DNA of 64,000 nt from Leptolyngbya sp. CCY15150 (GTDB lineage: Bacteria; Cyanobacteriota; Cyanobacteriia; RECH01). The position numbers and the translations under genes are program-made. Location: NCBI RefSeq assembly GCF_016888135.1, contig NZ_JACSWB010000147.1, forward strand, positions 232,158-296,157. The letters are read 5' to 3'. The notes below the pieces were generated by a model, which saw nothing but the letters and a program-made list of their open reading frames with translations, was not told the DNA's origin and did not search any database. Each line of letters starts with the position of its first letter. Positions within the stretch are counted from its first letter, which is position 1. Shown piece by piece: positions 35,613 through 44,808 of this stretch.

Positions 35613-36959
35613 TTAAGCAGATTCAGGCTTAGGCAAGGATGATGGATGCACCAGCAGCTCAGCCGTTGAGCGTTTTTCCACCATCTCCCGAGTAATCACA
35701 CAGCGGGTCACGTCTTTCCGAGAGGGCAGCTCATACATGATTTCTAGCATCAGCTCCTCAACAATACCCCGCAGAGCCCGAGCTCCAGTCTTCCGACGAT
35801 AGGCTTCCCGAGCGATCGCCCGCACGGCATCGGGTTTAAATTCCAGGGTGACGTTATCCATCTTCAGCAGTTTTTGATACTGCTTCACCAGCGCATTGCG
35901 TGGCTCGGTCAAAATCTCTGTGAGGGCTTCCTCATCGAGGGGATCCACCACCGCCATCACCGGCACCCGACCGATGAACTCAGGAATCATGCCAAACTTG
36001 ACCATGTCATCGGGTTCAACATGCTTCAGCACTTCTGAAGCCCGCCGCTCGCGCAACTGCTGATTATCGGTGGGTTGGACAAAGCCCATGGAACGCTTAC
36101 CAATGCGCTGCTCGACCGCCTTGTCGAGTCCCACAAACGCTCCACCGCAGATGAACAGAATGTTCGTAGTGTCAATCTGAATGCAGTCTTGATAGGGGTG
36201 CTTGCGGCCGCCTTGGGGAGGCACATTAGCCACCGTACCCTCTAGCATTTTCAGCAACGCTTGCTGCACGCCTTCCCCAGACACATCTCGGGTAATGGAA
36301 GGGTTTTCGCTCTTGCGAGCAATCTTGTCGATTTCATCCACGTAGATGATGCCGCGCTGGGCTTCTTCTACGTCCAGATCCGCGACCTGCAGCAGGCGTA
36401 GCAGAATGTTTTCCACATCTTCCCCCACATACCCGGCTTCCGTCAGCGTTGTTGCATCTGCTACGGCAAAGGGCACATCTAGAAGTTCTGCCAAGGTTTG
36501 GGCCAGGAGCGTTTTACCGCAACCCGTGGGGCCAATCAGCAGAATATTAGACTTCTGAAGCTGGATGGAGTCATCTCGTCGGGTGCCGCCCAGCGTCATG
36601 CTTTGCTCGTAGCTAAGACGCTTATAGTGGTTGTACACCGCCACGGACAGAATCTTTTTCGCCTGATCCTGACCAATGACATGGGCATCCAGATGGTTTT
36701 TAATTTCCTGAGGCTTAGGAATTTGACTTAGGGATACCGATGACGCGCGCACTGGGCGTTTTTCGGTGCGTTGCTCTCGACGAGGGGTTGGTTGGGGAAC
36801 CGTGGAACTGGAGTCGTATAACTCCTCATCTAAGATTTCATTGCATAGGTCAACACATTCATCGCAAATATAGACCCCTGGCCCAGCAATGAGTTTACGA
36901 ACCTGCTCCTGGGATTTGCCACAGAACGAGCATTTTAGATGGGAGTCATACTTAGGCAT
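35613..36959 (-). CDS. clpX: ATP-dependent Clp protease ATP-binding subunit ClpX
   Basis: 448 residues, unfoldase of the ClpXP protease. The N-terminal Cys4 zinc-binding domain is CSFCGKSQ...[10 protein letters not shown] (about 10-45). Walker A is [17 protein letters not shown], the substrate-gripping pore loop is [11 protein letters not shown], Walker B is [14 protein letters not shown], and the RKH-like and C-terminal D2 small domain ([20 protein letters not shown]) are present. ATG 36959 is nine bases after the clpP stop; GAGGG lies just upstream. The tig-clpP-clpX order is conserved in many bacteria. Confidence 0.97.
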   Translation of the reverse strand: MPKYDSHLKCSFCGKSQEQVRKLIAGPGVYICDECVDLCNEILDEELYDSSSTVPQPTPRREQRTEKRPVRASSVSLSQIPKPQEIKNHLDAHVIGQDQAKKILSVAVYNHYKRLSYEQSMTLGGTRRDDSIQLQKSNILLIGPTGCGKTLLAQTLAELLDVPFAVADATTLTEAGYVGEDVENILLRLLQVADLDVEEAQRGIIYVDEIDKIARKSENPSITRDVSGEGVQQALLKMLEGTVANVPPQGGRKHPYQDCIQIDTTNILFICGGAFVGLDKAVEQRIGKRSMGFVQPTDNQQLRERRASEVLKHVEPDDMVKFGMIPEFIGRVPVMAVVDPLDEEALTEILTEPRNALVKQYQKLLKMDNVTLEFKPDAVRAIAREAYRRKTGARALRGIVEELMLEIMYELPSRKDVTRCVITREMVEKRSTAELLVHPSSLPKPESA

Positions 36960-36968
36960 AATACCCTC

Positions 36969-37679
36969 TTAGTTCACAGCAGTGATGGTGGTTCCTGAGG
37001 CCAGGAGATCCTGACGAGAAATGACTTCATCAATCAGTCCATAGCCTTTTGCCTCTTCCGCAGACATGTAAAAGTCGCGCTCAGTATCGTCTTCAATGCG
37101 CTCGATGGGCTGCCCGGTATGCAGCGCAATGAGTTCGTTGAGCTTGCGCTTATGGTACAAGATCTCCCGAGCTTGGATCTCAATGTCTACCGCTTGCCCT
37201 TGGGCTCCACCCAACGGTTGGTGAATCATGATGCGAGAGCTGGGCAACGAAAGGCGCTTCCCCTTGGTTCCACCGGATAACAGAAATGCACCCATGCTGG
37301 CGGCCAGCCCAAAACAAATCGTTACAACATCTGGACGAATTTGCTGCATGGTGTCGTAGATGGCCATCCCTGCCGTCACAGAACCACCGGGAGAGTTGAT
37401 GTAGAGCTGTACATCTCGCTCTGGATCTTCCGCGTCAAGATAGAGCAGTTGTGCCACAATCGAGTCGGCTACAGCGTCGTCTACCGGTGTGCCCAGAAAG
37501 ACGATGCGTTCCCGCAATAGGCGAGAGTAGATGTCAAATGCTCGTTCTCCCCGCCCTGATTGTTCGACCACCATCGGCACCACCCCGCTAACCCCAACGG
37601 GTGAGAACCCTGTGGAGGTGAGGTCTGAGGAGCGGTGTATATTGTCAACACTATGACCCACGAACTGAGATACCAGCAT
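36969..37679 (-). CDS. clpP: ATP-dependent Clp protease proteolytic subunit ClpP
   Basis: 236 residues, serine peptidase forming the ClpP tetradecamer barrel. The catalytic Ser is in [14 protein letters not shown], the His in [15 protein letters not shown] and the Asp in [13 protein letters not shown]. The core begins at [19 protein letters not shown]; the 35-residue N-terminal extension (from ATG 37679) also occurs in cyanobacterial ClpP partners of ClpX, so it was kept, although an ATG at 37574 would give the short form. It is nine bases from clpX. Cyanobacteria carry several ClpP/ClpR genes; linkage to clpX identifies this as the ClpXP subunit (ClpP2-like). Confidence 0.95.
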   Translation of the reverse strand: MLVSQFVGHSVDNIHRSSDLTSTGFSPVGVSGVVPMVVEQSGRGERAFDIYSRLLRERIVFLGTPVDDAVADSIVAQLLYLDAEDPERDVQLYINSPGGSVTAGMAIYDTMQQIRPDVVTICFGLAASMGAFLLSGGTKGKRLSLPSSRIMIHQPLGGAQGQAVDIEIQAREILYHKRKLNELIALHTGQPIERIEDDTERDFYMSAEEAKGYGLIDEVISRQDLLASGTTITAVN

Positions 37680-38190
37680 ATAAAGATTGTGTTGTTGTCC
37701 TAAACAATTTGACCGAATGACCTAGAGCGTTGAGTAGATCTAACGTTTTAACCGTGATGGAATGAGTCTAGAGTCATCGCGCAATCGCTGGTTTCAAGAG
37801 CGATCGCGACTAGATGAACGTACTCATCCGCGATGTAAAACGTGACTGACTATCATGCCCTACACTCGATCATTATGCCTTAACTCACCCAAGTCTGGTG
37901 GGTGTTGTGCTGACCAAGCCCTTGTGACGGAATGCCAAGAAGGTTCGTTCTCAGGGTCATCAGCAATTTAGCACAGTGCACCGGGGAAACTGCAAGTGTT
38001 TCCATGCTGAAATAATTACACAAGAACGCTACCCCTAGTGTCTTGCAGAGAAATTTCTCGCTTTAAACCGAGCTACCTCTCTGCAAGACCGCTGGCTTAG
38101 CTCTTCATGGCAACCAATGGATGGCATCTAGGCGCAACCTCAACGGTCTTTCAACCGTCGGTTGCCCACAGGATGCCCAGGGTAGCTCTC
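37680..38190. other. Intergenic region between tig and clpP with a long hairpin
   Basis: About 510 bases with no supportable gene. An 11-base perfect inverted repeat, TCTTGCAGAGA (38041-38051) and TCTCTGCAAGA (38078-38088), flanks a 26-base loop; it may limit read-through from tig into clpP or act as a regulatory element. The clpP promoter is probably also here. Confidence 0.45.
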
Positions 38191-39762
38191 CTAGGATTTC
38201 TTCTTGCCAGCAGAGCTACTCTTCTTCTTAGACTTGGGTTTTGCATCGGGGGGCGTATCTGCGTCATCGGGGGCAGCGATCGCTTCTGTCGCTTCTTCTG
38301 CCGTTTCTTCCGGTGCTTCGACAGCCTCAACAGCTTCTGTCACCTCAGCCACCTCGACGGCGTCTGTTTCAACAGCGTCTGTTTCAACCGTGGCTTCTGA
38401 GGCCAGTTCTAGGGCCTCCTGCTCGGCTTCATCCACCGCCAGCGAGCCTTCCGGCACTAGGTTAACCTGGCCATGCTCTTCCACAAAGCCTAGAACTTTC
38501 TCGCGCAACAGATCTTCCGTGATCATGTCTCGCAAACGTCCCATATCAAAATTCTGATCGGGATTCTCCGCCACAATGTTGTCAATCCGGGCCTGCAGGT
38601 CGGTCTCCTCAAGCTTGATGGATTCTTCCTCAGCCACCTTAGACAAGGCAAAAGCTTGCCGTAGACGGGTTATGGCTTCCGGGCGAGACTGTTCGCGTAG
38701 CCGGTCAACGATTTCTGGCGTGAACAGTTTCTTGACATCCAACCCTTGCTGGCTGAGGTTCATAGCTGTCTGGGTCAGCATAAAGTTGAGCTCGTCCCGA
38801 AGGAGGGTTTCGGGTAGGTCTACCTCCACCTGCTCTTCAAGGGCAGCCAAGAGCGCTTGCTCTTTGTTCTGCTGGGTTGCGTCGGCTGCTCGCTTGCGAT
38901 GAGACTCTTCAATGGACGCCTGAAACTCTGCCATCGTCTCGAATTCACTCACATCTTGAGCAAAGTCATCATCGAGTTCTGGCAGTTCTCTGGCCTTAAT
39001 TTCTTTGACGGTGACCGTAAAGACCGCTGGTTGCCCCGCTAATTCTTCTTGGGGATAGTCTGGCGGGAATGTGGCAGTTACCTCTTTTGTGTCTCCAACA
39101 TTCATGCCAATGATGCCATCAATGAAGCCTTCAATGAAGCGTCCTTCTTGCAGCTCTAGCTGAAAATCGGTGGCGCTACCGCCAGAAAACTCCACGAGTT
39201 CATCACTACCTTCTTCAGCCGGTACACGCCCTACGAAATCGACGACGGCGAGGTCTCCAAATTGGGTGGGGCGATTTTCCACCGGCACCAAGGTGGCTGC
39301 CCGAGTACGGAAACCCTCGATCGCTTCCTCGACGGTTTTAGGATCAAACGCTACTTCCTCGGCTGTGACGGTCAGTCCTTTATAGGTTTTGAGGGTGACA
39401 TCTGGAGCAACGTCAATGGAGGCTGAGAAGGTGAACGCTTCGCCAGGCTGAAAGCTTTGGATTAACTCATCAAAGGATGAGCGAATCTGATAGTTGCCGA
39501 TCGCTTCAATCTTTTCCTGCTCAATGGCTTGCTTCAGCCCTGATTCCATCAATTCTTCAATCACAGACGCCTTAATTCGCCCTTCGCCTAAGCGTTGAAT
39601 CAAGACCTGGCGTGGCACTTTACCTCGACGGAACCCAGGAATATTGATTGAGCGCATGAAGCCTTGAATGGCTTTGTCGTACGCTTGTTTGGACATTTCG
39701 GGCGTAATTTCAATTTCTAAGCCAATTTGACTGGCAGGTAGTTTTTCCTGGGTAACTTTCAT
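38191..39762 (-). CDS. tig: Trigger factor
   Basis: Ribosome-bound chaperone and peptidyl-prolyl isomerase. About 523 residues from ATG 39762 (MKVTQEKLPASQIGLEIEI); the 23 codons upstream are non-coding leader. The ribosome-binding domain has the signature GFRRGKVPRQVL (the FRxGxxP loop). The FKBP-like domain starts near FGDLAVVDFVGRVP, and the helical C-domain follows. The tail of about 85 residues is unusual: a highly acidic Ala/Glu/Thr/Val run with a partial repeat (VETDAVETDAVEVAEVTEAVE) and then a Lys/Ser end (KSKKKSSSAGKKKS). Most bacterial trigger factors end about 430-450. Upstream of clpP-clpX, as in other cyanobacteria. Confidence 0.95.
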   Translation of the reverse strand: MKVTQEKLPASQIGLEIEITPEMSKQAYDKAIQGFMRSINIPGFRRGKVPRQVLIQRLGEGRIKASVIEELMESGLKQAIEQEKIEAIGNYQIRSSFDELIQSFQPGEAFTFSASIDVAPDVTLKTYKGLTVTAEEVAFDPKTVEEAIEGFRTRAATLVPVENRPTQFGDLAVVDFVGRVPAEEGSDELVEFSGGSATDFQLELQEGRFIEGFIDGIIGMNVGDTKEVTATFPPDYPQEELAGQPAVFTVTVKEIKARELPELDDDFAQDVSEFETMAEFQASIEESHRKRAADATQQNKEQALLAALEEQVEVDLPETLLRDELNFMLTQTAMNLSQQGLDVKKLFTPEIVDRLREQSRPEAITRLRQAFALSKVAEEESIKLEETDLQARIDNIVAENPDQNFDMGRLRDMITEDLLREKVLGFVEEHGQVNLVPEGSLAVDEAEQEALELASEATVETDAVETDAVEVAEVTEAVEAVEAPEETAEEATEAIAAPDDADTPPDAKPKSKKKSSSAGKKKS

Positions 39763-40440
39763 CAGCAATTCTCTTGTTTTAGTGCAGCGAAAAGGTGAGT
39801 GAGGGTGAGTGGTCGCCTTGGGAGATCTCAACCGAACATTAGGGACATGGAGGGGTCACGTGGGCGTTTCAGACATCACACCTAAGACCAACCCAACCCA
39901 GCCGAACCCGACTAGGCCGCAGTATGCTATATTAACTGATTCCTGTTCCATCTCAAGCGCTCTGAGGCGAGAATCTTGTTCGGCCATGGGCTAGGAGCAT
40001 TAAAAGTAGGATGGAGCGATAGGTTTGCGCTGATGCCGGATCTCTTCATCGTGCAGGATCGTCAGGAACAAGACTTACGAGCGGGTGTCATAGATGGCAA
40101 CCGTTGCCTGACCCTAGAGATGGGAATTTAGGGTATAGTGAGAGGCATTCGATTTCATAGTAGAATCTACGCTGGGCTTCGACAGAAAATTTTATAGAGA
40201 CTTTCTAATGTCTGGGCAGCATGTCTAGGCAAGTGAGTAAGAACGCCTAGGCAGTTGTACAAGGGCAGGGTTTAGATCTAGCGCTTAGAGCCAAGTGCGT
40301 GCAGCGGGCCACAACGTCCACCGTTGCCCTAGGAACAGGCTGATGCCGACTCCACTCCACAGTTCTGGGGTTGATCTCGACATTGATGACACATTTTTAT
40401 TGAAACAGGATTGTTAACAACGTGAACGGAGGGTTTTAAT
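39763..40440. other. Divergent intergenic region between tig and asd
   Basis: About 680 bases without a supportable gene. A run of short C-rich repeats (AACCCAACCC and similar) lies near 39889-39912. Promoters for both directions should lie here; TAGAAT- and TATAGT-like -10 boxes occur near 40136-40164 in the asd direction. Confidence 0.4.
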
Positions 40441-41502
40441 TTGCCTCAATCCTATCGAGTTGCCATTTTAGGCGCGACCGGAGCGGTGGGTACCGAGCTC
40501 ATCGAGCTATTAGACCAGCGTCAGTTTCCTCTATCTGAGCTACGGCTCTTGGCTTCGCCTCGGTCGGCGGGCAGTCACCTTTCGTTTCGAGGGGAAGACC
40601 TTCTGGTGCAAGCAGTGGGCGATCGCTCCTTTGAGGGCATTGATATCGTCCTAGCGTCAGCCGGAGCCTCGACCACTAAAGCATGGGCTAGTCAAGCGAT
40701 CGCAGCGGGAGCTGTGGTCATTGATAATTCCAGCGCCTTTCGCATGGATCCCCAGGTGCCCCTAGTGGTGCCGGAGGTGAATCCCGAAGCGGCAGCGCAG
40801 CACCAAGGGCTGATTGCCAACCCCAACTGCACCACAATTTTGATGGCGGTCGCTCTCTGGCCCCTGCATCAAGTCAAACCCCTTTGCCGAGTTGTGGCCG
40901 CTACCTACCAGTCTGCCAGTGGCGCAGGGGCGCGGGCGATGGAGGAAGTGAAGCAGCAGGCCCAAGCGATTCTCAATGGGGAAACGCCGCCTACGGAGTT
41001 TTTCCCCTATCCCCTGGCCTTCAATCTCTTTCCCCACAATTCGCCGTTGAGCGATGATGGCTATTGCCAGGAAGAGCTGAAAATGGTGAACGAAACGCGG
41101 AAAATCTTTGGGGTGCCAGAGTTGCGGATTACCGCCACCTGTGTGCGGGTGCCGGTGCTGCGAGCCCACTCGGAAGCGCTCAACCTAGAATTTGCAGAAC
41201 CCTTCCCTGTTGATCAAGCGCGATCGCTGCTGGCTAAGGCTCCTGGGGTTAAGCTGGTGGAAGACTGGTCAGCCAACTATTTCCCCATGCCCATAGATGC
41301 TAGCGGTCAGGATGACGTACTGGTGGGGCGGATTCGCCAAGACCTCTCCCATCCCCATGGGTTAGAATTATGGATCTGCGGCGATCAAATTCGCAAAGGG
41401 GCGGCTTTGAATGCGGTTCAGATTGCTGAATTGCTGGTGGAGCGTGGCTGGGTGCGATCGCCCGCTTCTCCGAGTGAACTGCTGAAGTCGTCCTCCCGCT
41501 AA
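40441..41502 (+). CDS. asd: Aspartate-semialdehyde dehydrogenase
   Basis: Makes aspartate semialdehyde for lysine, threonine and methionine. 353 residues; start TTG 40441, preceded by GGAGGG at good spacing and giving MPQSYRVAILGATGAVGTEL. The NADP-binding motif is AILGATGAVG; the catalytic Cys is in IANPNCTTILMAVAL, and the substrate-side motif SASGAGARAMEEVKQQ is present. The catalytic His lies in LRAHSEALNLEF. It is followed by dapA after about 200 bases and then rnj, an arrangement also found in Synechocystis and in Bacillus relatives. Confidence 0.96.
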   Translation: MPQSYRVAILGATGAVGTELIELLDQRQFPLSELRLLASPRSAGSHLSFRGEDLLVQAVGDRSFEGIDIVLASAGASTTKAWASQAIAAGAVVIDNSSAFRMDPQVPLVVPEVNPEAAAQHQGLIANPNCTTILMAVALWPLHQVKPLCRVVAATYQSASGAGARAMEEVKQQAQAILNGETPPTEFFPYPLAFNLFPHNSPLSDDGYCQEELKMVNETRKIFGVPELRITATCVRVPVLRAHSEALNLEFAEPFPVDQARSLLAKAPGVKLVEDWSANYFPMPIDASGQDDVLVGRIRQDLSHPHGLELWICGDQIRKGAALNAVQIAELLVERGWVRSPASPSELLKSSSR

Positions 41503-41703
41503 GCGATCGCTGGCTGGAGTCAGGACAGGTGAACCACTACCCGACCGGAGGACCTGTGGTTTACTCTGTAGAAAGATATACGCCATGGTTTAGCCCCGGT
41601 AAGATTCTGGCTCTCTAAGATCCTGAACAACGATGAGACCCATGGGTCTGGGGCGGCGGCGAATTCAAGAATTAAGCTCTACGGCGTGAGGAGTAGATCG
41701 AGT

Positions 41704-42594
41704 GTGATAGAGTTTGGACGAGTGTTGACGGCAATGGTAACGCCGTTTCAATCCGATGGCAGTGTAGACTATGCAGTAGCTGAGGCTTTAGCTGCCCATC
41801 TCGTCGATCATGGGTCAGATGCCCTGGTCGTCTGTGGTACAACGGGTGAATCGCCCACTCTGACGTGGGACGAAGAGTTTCAACTGTTTCAGGTGATTCA
41901 GCGAGCTGTGGCCGGAAAAGCCAAGGTTATTGCTGGAACAGGATCAAACTCCACCAAGGAAGCGATCGCAGCTACCTGTCAAGCTGCTAAACTAGGGTTG
42001 GATGGCTCTTTGCAGGTTGTGCCCTATTACAACAAGCCGCCTCAAGAGGGCCTGTATCAACATTTCCAAGCGATCGCTCAAGCGGCTCCAGAGATGTCGA
42101 TGATGCTCTACAACATCCCAGGGCGCACCGGACAAAATCTGCTTCCGGAGACCGTGGCTCGCTTAGCGGAAATCCCCAATATTGTGGCCATAAAGGAAGC
42201 CAGTGGTAGCCTTGATCAAGTTAGCCAAGTGCGACGGCTAACCCCGCCAGAGTTCAGCATATACTCTGGAGATGATTCCCTAACCTTGCCTTTGCTTTCC
42301 GTAGGTGGTACCGGCGTCGTCAGTGTAGCCAGCCATTTAGTAGGCGATCGCCTTCAGGCTATGATCCAACAGTTTGAGCAAGGACAGATTCAGTCTGCCA
42401 CTCAACTTCATCTAGACCTGTTTCCACTTTTCAAAGCGCTTTTCCTCGCCACGAATCCCATCCCGGTCAAAGCGGCACTCACGCTTCAAGGTTGGCAGGT
42501 TGGAACACCTCGTCTGCCCCTGACTGAGCCATCAGAGTCGGTGATTGAAGCTCTCCAGGCAACGATGCGCCCCCTAGGGTTGCTGTCTGCCTAA
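41704..42594 (+). CDS. dapA: 4-Hydroxy-tetrahydrodipicolinate synthase
   Basis: Condenses pyruvate with aspartate semialdehyde, the first step committed to lysine/diaminopimelate. 296 residues from GTG 41704 ([15 protein letters not shown]...), with AGGAG ten bases upstream; the open frame from 41686 adds only MRSRSS. The Schiff-base lysine is in [14 protein letters not shown], the Tyr in [13 protein letters not shown] and the Thr in [16 protein letters not shown]. It shares the asd-dapA-rnj gene order; the substrate of this enzyme is the product of asd. Confidence 0.96.
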   Translation: MIEFGRVLTAMVTPFQSDGSVDYAVAEALAAHLVDHGSDALVVCGTTGESPTLTWDEEFQLFQVIQRAVAGKAKVIAGTGSNSTKEAIAATCQAAKLGLDGSLQVVPYYNKPPQEGLYQHFQAIAQAAPEMSMMLYNIPGRTGQNLLPETVARLAEIPNIVAIKEASGSLDQVSQVRRLTPPEFSIYSGDDSLTLPLLSVGGTGVVSVASHLVGDRLQAMIQQFEQGQIQSATQLHLDLFPLFKALFLATNPIPVKAALTLQGWQVGTPRLPLTEPSESVIEALQATMRPLGLLSA

Positions 42595-42888
42595 GCTAAA
42601 GCCACCAGCGTTGCATCGCTAGGACATGGACGCAACCAAGTTTTGAACAACTGAATAGGTGTGCTTCTCAAAACAATTGAATAGAGTGTGATACTTTCCC
42701 AGGTTTGCAGCACCGCTGTGGCTTCCTGATGTCTAGCCATGCATATCCATGAATGTCTTACCTATACGGTCGAGAATTCAGATGTTTTTGTTGAGATGTC
42801 CAACCCCCTTTAGCTCCACAACCTGAGGGCGATCGCCTCCCTGTTTTCTGCTACGTCATTCCAATCTTCTCTAGTAAAAAGGACCTTT

Positions 42889-44748
42889 ATGAGTCAAAAC
42901 AATTCCCAAGCACTAAAAATCATCCCCCTTGGTGGTTTGCATGAAATTGGCAAAAATACCTGTGTTTTCGAAATCAACGACGAAATTTTGTTGCTTGATG
43001 CAGGTCTAGCATTTCCCACCGATGGGATGCATGGTGTCAATATTGTGCTGCCAGATATGACCTATCTGCGCGAAAATCGGCACAAAATCAAGGGCATGAT
43101 TGTCACCCATGGTCATGAAGACCACATCGGCGGCATTGCGTTTCACCTCAAGCAAATTGATATTCCGGTGATCTATGGCCCACGCTTAGCCCTAGCCTTG
43201 CTGGAAGGCAAGCTGCAGGAAGCTGGAGTTGCCAATCAAACCGAACTGCGGACGGTGCGTCCTAGGGATATGGTGCGCATTGGTAAGTCGTTCTTGGTGG
43301 AATATATTCGCAACACCCACTCCATGGCCGACAGTTTCACTGTGGCTATTCATACTCCCCTTGGCGTGGTGATTCACACCGGAGACTTCAAGGTTGACTA
43401 CACCCCCGTAGATGGGGAACACTTTGACTTCCAACGCTTAGCCGAACATGGCGAAAAAGGCGTGCTCTGTTTGATGAGCGATTCCACCAACTCCGAAGTG
43501 CCGGGAGCAACGCCATCGGAGCGATCGGTTTTCCCTAACCTTGACCGCGTTTTTGGGCAAGCAGAAGGACGCCTACTGGTGACCACCTTTGCCTCATCGG
43601 TTCATCGAGTCAATATGATTCTGGAACTGGCGAAGAAGCATAAACGTGTGGTGTCAGTGGTGGGGCGATCGATGCTCAATGTGATTGCCCATGCTCGCAA
43701 CCTTGGCTATGTCAAATGTGAGGATGATTTGTTTGTGCCCCTGAAAGGTCTTAACAAGTATCCCGACGAAAATGTGTTGATTCTGACCACGGGCTCTCAA
43801 GGTGAACCCATGGCAGCCCTGACCCGCATTGCTAACCAAGAGCATCGTCAGGTGAAAATCCGCACGGGTGATACGGTAGTATTCTCTGCCAACCCCATTC
43901 CAGGCAACACCATTGCTGTGGTCAACACCATCGATAAACTGATGATTCAGGGCGCGAAGGTGGTTTATGGCAAAGGTGAAGGTATCCACGTCTCTGGCCA
44001 TGGTGCCCAAGAAGATCAAAAACTGATGCTGGCGCTGACCCGTCCTAAGTTTTTCCTACCGGTGCATGGTGAGCATCGCATGTTGGTGAAGCATAGTAAG
44101 ACGGCTCAAAGCATGGGTGTTCCGGCAGAAAATATGGTGATTATTAACAATGGCGACATTGTTGAACTGACCACCGATAGCCTGCAGGTAGCTGGAAAAG
44201 TGCCATCGGGCATTGAACTGGTTGATGCATCCCGCAGTGGTGTGGTACATCAACGGGTGCTGGAAGACCGGCAACAGCTTGCTGAAGACGGCATGGTGAC
44301 GGTGGCAGCGGCGATTGGCTGGGATGGAAAACTTCTGGCTCGCCCCGAAATTCATATTCGTGGTGTGGTGTCTACCGCTGAACCCTCTCGGTTGGAAGAT
44401 CTGGCGCGGGATACGATTCAGTCTCTATTGAGCGATCGCTGGAGTAATTTCATTCATACCTTTGAGAAGAATGAAACCGATGTTGATTGGACAAAACTCC
44501 AGGCCCAGATTGAGGTAGAACTACGGCGCTTGTTGCGTCGTGAAATGCGTAGCAATCCTATGCTGGTCTTCTTGATGCAAACGCCGGTTGAAGAAGAGGC
44601 TAAGCCGAAGGCCAAGCGGACTGTGGCTAAAAAGCCAGAGCCGGAAACCAAAACCAAGACTGAAGAAGCTAAAACCCCAGCCCAGCAGCCGATTAAGACT
44701 TCTACACCGTCTAGACGGCAGCGCTCAACGGCTAAGGTGGCGTCCTGA
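42889..44748 (+). CDS. rnj: Ribonuclease J
   Basis: 619-residue metallo-beta-lactamase ribonuclease with endo- and 5'-to-3' exonuclease activity, the major mRNA-decay enzyme partner of RNase E in cyanobacteria. Zinc-site motif VTHGHEDHIGG, further ligands in RNTHSMADSF and HTGDFKVD. The beta-CASP domain contains FASSVHRVNMI and the C-terminal SGHGAQEDQKLMLALTRPKFFLPVHGEH motif. After the core, a Lys/Pro/Thr-rich tail (about 565-619, KPKAKRTVAKKPEPETKTKT) looks disordered. ATG 42889 follows AAAAGGACC. Confidence 0.95.
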   Translation: MSQNNSQALKIIPLGGLHEIGKNTCVFEINDEILLLDAGLAFPTDGMHGVNIVLPDMTYLRENRHKIKGMIVTHGHEDHIGGIAFHLKQIDIPVIYGPRLALALLEGKLQEAGVANQTELRTVRPRDMVRIGKSFLVEYIRNTHSMADSFTVAIHTPLGVVIHTGDFKVDYTPVDGEHFDFQRLAEHGEKGVLCLMSDSTNSEVPGATPSERSVFPNLDRVFGQAEGRLLVTTFASSVHRVNMILELAKKHKRVVSVVGRSMLNVIAHARNLGYVKCEDDLFVPLKGLNKYPDENVLILTTGSQGEPMAALTRIANQEHRQVKIRTGDTVVFSANPIPGNTIAVVNTIDKLMIQGAKVVYGKGEGIHVSGHGAQEDQKLMLALTRPKFFLPVHGEHRMLVKHSKTAQSMGVPAENMVIINNGDIVELTTDSLQVAGKVPSGIELVDASRSGVVHQRVLEDRQQLAEDGMVTVAAAIGWDGKLLARPEIHIRGVVSTAEPSRLEDLARDTIQSLLSDRWSNFIHTFEKNETDVDWTKLQAQIEVELRRLLRREMRSNPMLVFLMQTPVEEEAKPKAKRTVAKKPEPETKTKTEEAKTPAQQPIKTSTPSRRQRSTAKVAS

Positions 44749-44775
44749 AGCCAGCTAAGTTAAGAGCTGCGGTAT

Positions 44776-44808
44776 TAGTAGGGGGTTGGTTGAGTCACCA
44801 ACCCTCTA
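44776..44808. terminator. Shared hairpin between rnj and the convergent TpsB-like gene
   Basis: Arms AGGGGGTTGGT (44780-44790) and ACCAACCCTCT (44797-44807), one G-T wobble, six-base loop. Located in the 57-base space between converging genes and touching the last codon of the minus-strand gene. There is no clear T-run, so it may act as a bidirectional but weak terminator. Confidence 0.45.
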
